A DNA stretch of 11,181 nucleotides from Chitinophagaceae bacterium (GTDB taxonomy: Bacteria > Bacteroidota > Bacteroidia > Chitinophagales > Chitinophagaceae), in contig PLXD01000515.1 in assembly GCA_003151295.1 (NCBI GenBank), forward strand, positions 2,569 to 13,749, in the 5' to 3' direction. The translations under genes and the position numbers were made by a program. The stretch's first letter is position 1; every line of letters starts with the position of its first letter. Shown piece after piece: positions 5,096 through 11,181 of the stretch. Under the pieces are notes generated by a model. The model was not told the DNA's origin and searched no databases. It worked only from the letters and a program-made list of their open reading frames with translations.

Positions 5096-6373
5096 ATGAA
5101 GATCATCGATATAAGAAATGCGCCTGTCCCTCCCGGCCTGCTTTCCCGTCCCGTCATAGATAACCGCTCGCTGGAGCTATCGGTGGCGAATATCCTGAAA
5201 GAGGTGAAGGATAATGGCGATGAGGCGGTGAAAAGGTTTTCCCTGATGTTCGATAAGGTTGCCGCTGATAAATTGGAGGTTAACCCGGTGGAGATCGAAG
5301 AGGCAGCCGGCCTGATCGGCCCTGCGCTTAAGGAGGCCATAAGGCAGGCTGCAAATAATATCAGGACCTTCCATGACCGTCAACTCCATGCGGAAACGCC
5401 TGTCGAGACCATGCCGGGGGTTACATGCTGGCGCAAGGCGGTGGCTATCGAAAAAGTAGGTCTGTATATCCCGGGGGGGACGGCACCCTTGTTCTCCACC
5501 CTTTTAATGTTGGGCATCCCGGCAATGATCGCGGGTTGTAAAGAAATCATCCTTTGTTCACCCCCGGACGCCAAGGGAAATCTGCATCCTGCCATCCTTT
5601 TTGCCGCAAAGACAGTAGGAGTGACCCGGATCTTCAAAGTGGGCGGCATACAGGCTATAGCCGCCATGGCTTATGGAACGGACTCTATCCCACAGGTATA
5701 TAAAATATTCGGGCCTGGCAATCAATATGTCATGTGTGCCAAGCAACTGATCCAAAAAGACGGCATTGCGATTGATATGCCGGCCGGCCCAAGCGAAGTG
5801 GCTGTTTATGCGGATGCTTCGGCCAACCCCGCTTTTGTAGCGGCCGACCTCTTGTCACAGGCTGAACATGGGCCGGATAGCCAGGTTGTATTGGTCAGCC
5901 CTTCCCGATCCGTGGTTGACAGTATATTGTCCGCTCTTGAACAGCAGTTGGAAGACCTGCCCCGTAAAGAAATTGCCCGAAAAGCGCTGGACAATAGCCG
6001 TGCCTTCCTGGTAAATGACCGGCAGGGGGCGATGGCCCTGCTGAATGAATATGCTCCGGAACATCTGATCCTGGCCTGTGAAGATCCCGAAGAGTTGTCA
6101 GAGCAGGTGATCAATGCAGGATCCGTTTTCCTCGGTCATTTCTCCCCCGAGAGCGTGGGTGATTATGCCAGCGGTACTAATCATACATTGCCAACCAACG
6201 GGTATGCCAAAGCTTATTCCGGAGTTAGCCTGGATAGCTTCGTAAAAAAGATCACTTTCCAGCAATTGACAAAGGACGGCATCCGGGAAATTGGGCCTAT
6301 GGTGGAACTGATGGCTGAGGCCGAAGGCCTGCAGGCGCATGCGAATGCGGTGCGCGTTCGGTTAAACAGTTAA
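5096..6373 (+). CDS. hisD: Histidinol dehydrogenase
   Basis: Catalyses the last two steps, L-histidinol to L-histidinal to L-histidine, with two NAD+. The 425-residue length is normal. The signature around IDMPAGPSEVAVYAD (226-240) is intact. Compared with the well-studied E. coli enzyme, all key residues appear at a constant offset of four: zinc ligands Q255, H258, D356 and H415, and catalytic E322 and H323 in YAPEHL. It should therefore be an active zinc enzyme, acting as a cytosolic homodimer. It lies 11 bases after hisG and 65 bases before hisC with no terminator between. Confidence 0.97.
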   Translation: MKIIDIRNAPVPPGLLSRPVIDNRSLELSVANILKEVKDNGDEAVKRFSLMFDKVAADKLEVNPVEIEEAAGLIGPALKEAIRQAANNIRTFHDRQLHAETPVETMPGVTCWRKAVAIEKVGLYIPGGTAPLFSTLLMLGIPAMIAGCKEIILCSPPDAKGNLHPAILFAAKTVGVTRIFKVGGIQAIAAMAYGTDSIPQVYKIFGPGNQYVMCAKQLIQKDGIAIDMPAGPSEVAVYADASANPAFVAADLLSQAEHGPDSQVVLVSPSRSVVDSILSALEQQLEDLPRKEIARKALDNSRAFLVNDRQGAMALLNEYAPEHLILACEDPEELSEQVINAGSVFLGHFSPESVGDYASGTNHTLPTNGYAKAYSGVSLDSFVKKITFQQLTKDGIREIGPMVELMAEAEGLQAHANAVRVRLNS

Positions 6374-6438
6374 ACGGCCTGGCCAGAACGATATGACGCA
6401 ATCTGGTCGATACGATTTTTAAAGTATAAATAATAGTT

Positions 6439-7491
6439 ATGTCTTTTGATGTAAATGCATTGCTGAGGGATAATATCAGGTCGCTGGTCCCTTATTCATC
6501 CGCCAGGGATGAATTCAAGGGTGAGGCCCGGATATTCCTGGACGCCAATGAGAACAGCCTGGGATCTCCCCTAACTAAGTGGTATAATCGCTATCCGGAC
6601 CCTTTGCAGTGGAAGGTCAAGCAGGCATTGAGCCAGATAAAGGGCATTCCTCCTGAGCATATTTTCCTGGGAAACGGCAGTGATGAATGTATCGATATCC
6701 TGTTCCGGGCCTTTTGCAATCCGGGTAAGGACAATGTCATTATAAATCCACCCACCTATGGGATGTATGAGGTTAGCGCCCATATTAATGACATCGAAGT
6801 TCGACGGGCTGTCTTGCTGGATGATTTTCAACTCGACCTTGTGCATCTTGAGAACCTGGTGGATGAAAACACCAAGATCATCTGGATCTGTTCTCCCAAC
6901 AACCCCACTGCCAATTCCATGAACCGGGAAGACGTGGAGATCGTACTGAACAATTTTTCAGGGATTGTTGTGGTCGATGAGGCCTATATCAATTTCTCCC
7001 GTCACAAATCCTTTATCCAGGAATTAAAGGACTATCCTAATCTCATCGTATTGCAGACGATGAGTAAGGCCTGGGGGCTAGCCGGCCTGCGTCTCGGTAT
7101 GGCTTTTGCAAGTGCGCCCATTATAGATGTTTATAATAAGGTCAAACCGCCTTATAATATCAGCCAGGCGACGCAGGAATTAACCCTCCAGGCGCTGGGC
7201 GAAGTAGAGCAGGTGAACGATATGATCCGGATCCTGGTATCCCAGCGGGAACAGTTGGTAAAGGATCTGACCCGATTGCCCCTTGTTTTGAAAATTTATC
7301 ACTCCGACGCCAATTTTCTGTTAGTGAAAGTAGCGGATGCAAAGGCGGTTTATGAATATTTATTGGATGATGGCATTGTGGTCAGGGATCGCAGTAAAGT
7401 TGAACTCTGTGAAGGTTGTCTGCGGATAACTGTCGGCACGGAGCAGGAAAATAAGGATTTGATAGCGGTCCTGAAGCGATTTTTATCGTAA
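6439..7491 (+). CDS. hisC: Histidinol-phosphate aminotransferase
   Basis: PLP-dependent class I/II aminotransferase that converts imidazole acetol-phosphate and glutamate to histidinol-phosphate and 2-oxoglutarate. The 350 residues carry the expected motifs: RIFLDANENS near the N-terminus, SPNNPT (152-157), VVVDEAYINF (177-186) with the PLP-contacting Asp180 and Tyr183, TMSKAWGLAGLRLG with the Schiff-base lysine K210, and the C-terminal substrate arginine in LRITVGT (R329). It is complete and uninterrupted. In the usual operon it would be followed directly by hisB; here two redox genes intervene. Confidence 0.96.
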   Translation: MSFDVNALLRDNIRSLVPYSSARDEFKGEARIFLDANENSLGSPLTKWYNRYPDPLQWKVKQALSQIKGIPPEHIFLGNGSDECIDILFRAFCNPGKDNVIINPPTYGMYEVSAHINDIEVRRAVLLDDFQLDLVHLENLVDENTKIIWICSPNNPTANSMNREDVEIVLNNFSGIVVVDEAYINFSRHKSFIQELKDYPNLIVLQTMSKAWGLAGLRLGMAFASAPIIDVYNKVKPPYNISQATQELTLQALGEVEQVNDMIRILVSQREQLVKDLTRLPLVLKIYHSDANFLLVKVADAKAVYEYLLDDGIVVRDRSKVELCEGCLRITVGTEQENKDLIAVLKRFLS

Positions 7492-7538
7492 GATGACGTA
7501 AATTGTTGCTTCATTCCCACATAAAATAAATCAATTAT

Positions 7539-8846
7539 ATGAAAAATTTTTCAAGAAATTTTCTTTCGATAAAGGCGTTCTACCTCGCCTTTAGTTGCTG
7601 CATATTGGCATTCAGCGCCTGTGCTGGAGATACAACCAAGGTTGCTTTCGTTTCCGGACTACAGCCTAACGACAATGGTTTAATATTACCGGCCGGTTTT
7701 AAAGCCACTACTTTTGCAGAAGGATTGGGGAGAGCGCGGCATATCGCGGTTACCAGCGACGGGGTCGTTTTTGTAAAGCTCGCTAAGCTGAAAGACGGAA
7801 AGGGCATTTACCGCCTTCAGGATACCAACGGAGATGGTAAGGCGGACCTGGTTACGGGGTTCGGTGATTTCACGGGTACGGGCATGACTGTTAGGAACGG
7901 CTACCTCTATGCCTCTTCCGACGTAGCCGTATACCGTTATAGACTGGACGATAGGAATAAGGTCGTGAATCCTGATCAGCCGGAAAATATCGTTACCGGC
8001 CTTTTGGCACGCGGCGAACACGAGGCAAAGGCCATCACCCTTGACTATGATGGTAATCTATACGTGAATATCGGCGCTTATTCCAATTCCTGCCAGGTTG
8101 TGGATCGTACCAAGGGTTCGCCCGGCATGCGGCCCTGTCCTGTTTTGGATTCTGCTGCCGGTATCTGGAAATTCAAGGCTGATAAGCCCGGTCAGACCTA
8201 TGCTGACGGGGTCCACTATGCGACCGGCTTGCGCAATGTGGTGGGCCTGGACTGGAATAAGACTACCAATACCCTGTTTGTCATGCAGCATGGCCGAGAT
8301 CAGCTTCATGACCTGTTTCCCGATATATACGATACAAAGCAGAGTGCCGAATTGCCGGCGGAATGCATGTATGAACTGCACCAGGGATCGAACTGCGGAT
8401 GGCCTTATATCTATTATGACGAATTCCAGCATAAGAAGATCCTGGCGCCGGAATTCGGTGGAGATAGCAAAAAGACTGCCGGGGAAGACGCACAGGATCC
8501 CGTCATCGCGTTTCCTGGTCACCTGGCGCCAAACGGGCTGTTGTTTTATACCGGAGATCAGTTTCCTGCAAAATATAAGAATGGCGCATTCATCGCTTTT
8601 CATGGCTCCTGGAACAGGGCGCCCGAGCATCAGAAAGGCTTCTTCGTCGTCTTTGTGCCTTTCAAAGATGGCAAGCCTTCCGGAGAGTGGGAAGTGTTTG
8701 CAGATAATTTCTCCGGCAGCCCGGCTTTAACGGCTTCGGGTCGTGCCCAGCACCGCCCCTGTGGTCTGGCCCAGGGACCCGATGGTTCTATCTATGTTAC
8801 GGACGACACCAAGGGAACGGTCTGGAAGATCTCTTACAATAAATAG
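7539..8846 (+). CDS. PQQ-dependent sugar (glucose/sorbosone) dehydrogenase-like lipoprotein
   Basis: A 435-residue predicted six-bladed propeller of the glucose/sorbosone dehydrogenase family, which oxidises sugar aldehydes or aldoses with PQQ in the periplasm. Family-type segments are HIAVTSDGVVFV (68-79), a DTNGDGKAD calcium-binding-like loop (95-103), YATGLRNVVGLDW (227-239), FIAFHGSWNR (351-360) and RPCGLAQGPDGSIYVTDD (406-423). The N-terminus is a signal peptide whose hydrophobic core ends in AFSAC; Cys28 is a likely lipid-attachment site, although Phe at -3 is atypical, so it is probably membrane-tethered. The sugar substrate is not evident. It lies 47 bases after hisC and 54 before a cytochrome c, its likely electron acceptor. 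No own promoter is evident. Confidence 0.85.
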   Translation: MKNFSRNFLSIKAFYLAFSCCILAFSACAGDTTKVAFVSGLQPNDNGLILPAGFKATTFAEGLGRARHIAVTSDGVVFVKLAKLKDGKGIYRLQDTNGDGKADLVTGFGDFTGTGMTVRNGYLYASSDVAVYRYRLDDRNKVVNPDQPENIVTGLLARGEHEAKAITLDYDGNLYVNIGAYSNSCQVVDRTKGSPGMRPCPVLDSAAGIWKFKADKPGQTYADGVHYATGLRNVVGLDWNKTTNTLFVMQHGRDQLHDLFPDIYDTKQSAELPAECMYELHQGSNCGWPYIYYDEFQHKKILAPEFGGDSKKTAGEDAQDPVIAFPGHLAPNGLLFYTGDQFPAKYKNGAFIAFHGSWNRAPEHQKGFFVVFVPFKDGKPSGEWEVFADNFSGSPALTASGRAQHRPCGLAQGPDGSIYVTDDTKGTVWKISYNK

Positions 8847-8900
8847 ATAGTTAAAAAAGGGGCAGCTAAAAGGAGATAGTTAAAAAATAGAGATAGTTAT
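8845..8900 (+). repeat. Short imperfect repeats between the dehydrogenase and cytochrome genes
   Basis: The 54-base gap is built of AGATAGTTAAAAAA (8845-8858), the same 14 bases again (8874-8887), and a shortened AGATAGTTAT (8891-8900) directly before the cytochrome ATG. GGAG at 8872-8875 is the only Shine-Dalgarno-like run but is 25 bases from the start. The spacer probably grew by local duplication; a role in translation initiation is possible but unproven. Confidence 0.5.
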
Positions 8901-9365
8901 ATGACGAAAACACTTGGTATTTCTTTTTCTGCAATCCTGCTCATCGTTGCCTGCGGGCTGCTATCTCTGACTAATAAATCTTTCCCTCCGATCCAAAAAA
9001 ATGGGCCGGTGCAAAATGTGAGCGGTTTGAAGGTTTCTATTGAAAGAGGTAAAAAAGTGTATGCGGAGCAGTGCCTGTCCTGTCACCAGGTGGACGCCCT
9101 GGGGGTATCGGGTATGACACCGCCCCTGGTAAAAACCAAATGGGTGCTGGGCGATAAGACGACACTGGTGCAGATCGTGCTGAAAGGGCTGACCGGAGAA
9201 ATAGAAATCGACGGAGATACCTTCCATAATGTTATGGCCCCGCATAGCGAGCTGACCGATCAGCAGATTGCAGATGTACTCACCTATGTCCGTAATAGTT
9301 TCGGCAATAAGGCCAGGGCCATCAGCGCTGCGGAAGTTAAGGTGATCCGTGCAAAGACGAAATAG
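8901..9365 (+). CDS. Class I c-type cytochrome, small exported electron carrier
   Basis: A 154-residue protein with one haem c site, CLSCH (58-62), preceded by the usual ERGKKVYAEQ helix, and a likely distal Met112 in NVMAPHSELTDQQIADVLTYVRNSFG, the typical C-terminal helix of a mono-haem cytochrome c. The N-terminal hydrophobic segment (7-23) contains IVAC, so Cys18 may be a lipid-attachment site; otherwise it is a simple export signal or anchor. A linker (24-42) separates this from the domain. It most likely takes electrons from the neighbouring PQQ dehydrogenase to the respiratory chain, by analogy with similar gene pairs. It lies 64 bases before hisB. Confidence 0.92.
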   Translation: MTKTLGISFSAILLIVACGLLSLTNKSFPPIQKNGPVQNVSGLKVSIERGKKVYAEQCLSCHQVDALGVSGMTPPLVKTKWVLGDKTTLVQIVLKGLTGEIEIDGDTFHNVMAPHSELTDQQIADVLTYVRNSFGNKARAISAAEVKVIRAKTK

Positions 9366-9429
9366 GCAGGTAAAATTCATTCAAGCCGTAAGAGGCAAAT
9401 AAACAATAGAAGAAAAGAACACTAAACGA

Positions 9430-10569
9430 ATGAAAAGGATACTATTTATAGACAGGGACGGCACTTTGATCAATGAAGCTCCTCCGACTTACCAGATCGA
9501 CTCCTTCGATAAATTGGAATTCTATCCTTATATGTTCGAATATATGGGCATGATAGCCAGAGAATTCGATTACGAACTGGTGATCGTCACGAACCAGGAT
9601 CAATTGGGAACTGCGGCTTTTCCGGAAGACACCTTCTGGCCGGTGCAGCAATTCGTCATGAAAAGCCTTGGGAATGAAGGGGTTCGTTTCAGTGCCGTGC
9701 ATATCGACCGGAGCGTGCCTGCCGACAATGCTCCTACGCGCAAACCAGGTATCGGCATGCTAACCAGCTACCTGGATAATGAAGCGTATGACATTCCTAA
9801 TTCATATGTGATCGGAGATCGCATTACGGATGTACAGTTGGCTAAGAACCTCGGTTGCAAGGCCATCTGGCTAAATAACGATCCCTCTCTCGGTGGCGCT
9901 GAAGTGAAAGACACGAGAAGAGACCTGGAGGAAGTGGTGGCCTTGGAAACGACCGAGTGGGGTAAGATCTATGAGTTCCTGAAACTCGGTCTGCGGCGGG
10001 TGGTCCACGAACGGAATACCAGCGAGACACAGATCCTGATCGATCTGAATATCGATGGCAGCGGGAAGGCGAATATTATTACCGGTCTGGGGTTCTTCGA
10101 CCATATGCTGGAACAGATAGCCCGGCATGGCAAGATGAATTTAACCTTGCGTGTCAACGGTGACCTGCATATCGATGAACATCATACCATAGAAGATACG
10201 GGATTAGCGCTGGGTGAGGCTTTTGGTAAAGCACTGGCCGATAAAAGAGGAATGGAGCGTTATGGTTTCGCTTTACCCATGGATGAAGCAGACGCCAAAG
10301 TGCTGATCGACTTCGGCGGCAGAAACTGGATCGTGTGGAATGCAGACTTTAAAAGAGAGGCCGTCGGGGAGATGCCGACGGAAATGTTCTTTCATTTCTT
10401 CAAATCCTTCTCCGATGCGGCGAAGTGCAATCTGAATATCGAATGTCATGGGGAGAACGAGCATCATAAGATCGAAGCGATCTTCAAGGCCTTCGCCAAA
10501 GCCATTCGCATGGCGGTAAAGAGGGACCCGTTCAGTAATTATTTACCGAGTACCAAGGGGGTGTTGTGA
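9430..10569 (+). CDS. hisB: Bifunctional histidinol-phosphatase / imidazoleglycerol-phosphate dehydratase
   Basis: A 379-residue fusion catalysing dehydration of imidazoleglycerol-phosphate (C-terminal domain) and dephosphorylation of histidinol-phosphate (N-terminal domain). Residues about 3-165 are a HAD phosphatase: DRDGT (8-12, nucleophile D8 and acid/base D10), TNQ (54-56), K105 and GDRITD (129-134). Residues about 190-379 are the dehydratase with [15 protein letters not shown] (220-234), [10 protein letters not shown] (249-258) and [11 protein letters not shown] (340-350), whose histidines bind two Mn ions. In the loop that binds structural zinc in E. coli HisB (pattern CPHLPADECDC), this protein has [11 protein letters not shown], so all four Cys/His ligands are missing while the flanking RKP is kept. 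It is separated from hisC by two redox genes. The stop overlaps a small ORF. Confidence 0.96.
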   Translation: MKRILFIDRDGTLINEAPPTYQIDSFDKLEFYPYMFEYMGMIAREFDYELVIVTNQDQLGTAAFPEDTFWPVQQFVMKSLGNEGVRFSAVHIDRSVPADNAPTRKPGIGMLTSYLDNEAYDIPNSYVIGDRITDVQLAKNLGCKAIWLNNDPSLGGAEVKDTRRDLEEVVALETTEWGKIYEFLKLGLRRVVHERNTSETQILIDLNIDGSGKANIITGLGFFDHMLEQIARHGKMNLTLRVNGDLHIDEHHTIEDTGLALGEAFGKALADKRGMERYGFALPMDEADAKVLIDFGGRNWIVWNADFKREAVGEMPTEMFFHFFKSFSDAAKCNLNIECHGENEHHKIEAIFKAFAKAIRMAVKRDPFSNYLPSTKGVL

Positions 10570-10670
10570 TGCTAACGCTGAATCTGTTTCATAGCCGGAC
10601 TCATCACACTCATGAATTCCTGACAGGACAGGAGATCGTAGGTGCTTTACACGATTTGGAGAATAATTGA
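10569..10670 (+). CDS. Possible histidine-rich 33-residue microprotein overlapping the hisB stop
   Basis: The ATG overlaps the hisB stop by one base (TGATG), a classical arrangement for translational coupling. The 33-residue product contains five histidines, four of them in FHSRTHHTHEF (7-17), and ends QEIVGALHDLENN. No known domain is recognised. In most operons hisH would begin here, but the sequence shows no resemblance to HisH. It could be a real coupled small protein (the H-x-x-x-HH-x-H pattern could bind metal), a remnant of a lost gene, or a chance ORF. The remaining 41 bases before the next gene end show no strong terminator, only a T-rich run near 10731-10737 inside the opposing gene. 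Confidence 0.4.
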   Translation: MLTLNLFHSRTHHTHEFLTGQEIVGALHDLENN

Positions 10671-10711
10671 GCAATGGAACTGCCCTCGATAAAAGCCATT
10701 TCAGCGCATGT

Positions 10712-11181
10712 TTATTCGCCCCAATCGCTTATTTTTTTATTCATCGCCAATTCATATACATACATCCAATCTGTATTACTGGTCCCATTGGCGAGATGCT
10801 CATGGAAGTTTGAATCGGGCTGATAGCCTTCCGGGTTTCCCAGTATCCGGGTCTCCGAATAGACTTTTTCGAAATTCATACGTATCTGCTGAAAGCCGGC
10901 TGCCAGATCCCTGACCTGGGCCTCAAGCGTTTTTTTCTTTTCCGGTGGAGCATTATCATATTGCTGTAATAACAATAAAAGGTCGGCCGGATAGACTTGC
11001 AGTTCATTTATCTGGTTCATTACCGAGAGCGCATAACCATTTCTGCGGGCAAGCCCCATGGCTGTTTTTATCTTGTCGCGGATGAGGCCATAGCCCTCAA
11101 AGGCTTTTGCCGCCTGACTGAGCTTGTCTTTGTATTTGATGCTCCAGGCTCCCGGCTTAGACTTGTCGGGGAGTGCAATCA
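10712..11181 (-). CDS. C-terminal part of a larger protein, possibly a glycoside hydrolase; runs off the window
   Basis: The reading frame stays open from the stop at 10712-10714 to the window edge, giving 155 complete residues. The ATG at 11059 is internal (TA-M-GLARRNGY), so the true start lies beyond the window. The visible part is mostly helical: a heptad-like segment with PPEKKKTLEAQVRDLAAGF, then KVYSETRILGNPEGY, and a conserved-looking end with HEHLANGTSNTDWMYVYELAM. That ending recalls C-terminal helical regions of some Bacteroidota beta-N-acetylhexosaminidase-like proteins, but this is from memory and uncertain. The catalytic part is not visible. It converges with the his operon. Confidence 0.7.
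   Translation of the reverse strand, partial: IALPDKSKPGAWSIKYKDKLSQAAKAFEGYGLIRDKIKTAMGLARRNGYALSVMNQINELQVYPADLLLLLQQYDNAPPEKKKTLEAQVRDLAAGFQQIRMNFEKVYSETRILGNPEGYQPDSNFHEHLANGTSNTDWMYVYELAMNKKISDWGE

Noticed and set aside
8058..8630. A 190-codon open frame on the minus strand and a 210-codon plus-strand frame (8098-8730) inside the dehydrogenase gene
   Set aside because: Both lie wholly inside a well-supported gene, have unlikely amino-acid composition and no recognisable domain; they are side effects of its codon use.
10712..11059. Treating the minus-strand gene at the right edge as a complete 115-residue protein
   Set aside because: The frame continues open for another 40 codons to the window edge with equally protein-like sequence, so the Met at 11059 is internal.
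1..11181. tRNA, rRNA, CRISPR arrays, complete insertion sequences, prophage genes
   Set aside because: No cloverleaf, regular spacer-repeat pattern, transposase or phage gene was seen on either strand.

Overview
The window looks like chromosomal DNA of a Bacteroidota (Bacteroidetes) bacterium, probably of the Chitinophagaceae type. This rests on gene content (the bactofilin/AtpZ cluster, long-form HisG, fused HisB, a NIPSNAP protein with a signal peptide, a PQQ-type sugar dehydrogenase paired with a small cytochrome c), on scarce Shine-Dalgarno sequences, and on promoter-like TAnnTTTG elements. It is an inference from protein character; no search was run.

Region 1 (56-2164, plus strand) is a compact, partly overlapping gene cluster: a short membrane/coiled-coil protein resembling the N-terminal part of bactofilin-linked M23 peptidases but lacking the peptidase domain, a bactofilin, an AtpZ-like protein, a four-helix AtpI-like membrane protein and a SprT-like metalloprotease-fold protein. 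The F0F1 ATP synthase genes that often follow AtpZ/AtpI are absent here.

Region 2 (2180-3682, minus strand) holds a GNAT acetyltransferase, a possible 27-residue membrane microprotein and an exported two-domain NIPSNAP-family protein.

Region 3 (3683-4229) is a 547-base regulatory interval. Its left part contains a sharply bounded GC-rich island (about 3755-3960) that folds on paper into a chain of hairpins with mutually exclusive alternatives. Its right part is a complete histidine attenuator: a Bacteroidota-type promoter, a 16-residue leader peptide with three His codons, an antiterminator and a strong intrinsic terminator with a GCAA loop.

Region 4 (4230-10670, plus strand) is the his operon: hisG, hisD, hisC, then a lipoprotein-like PQQ sugar dehydrogenase and a cytochrome c, then bifunctional hisB. 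A small histidine-rich ORF overlaps the hisB stop by one base. hisH, hisA, hisF and hisI/E are not in the window. The dehydrogenase/cytochrome pair has no visible promoter or terminator of its own, so it may be transcribed under the histidine attenuator.

Region 5 (10712-11181, minus strand) is the C-terminal part of a larger protein that runs off the window and converges on the his operon.
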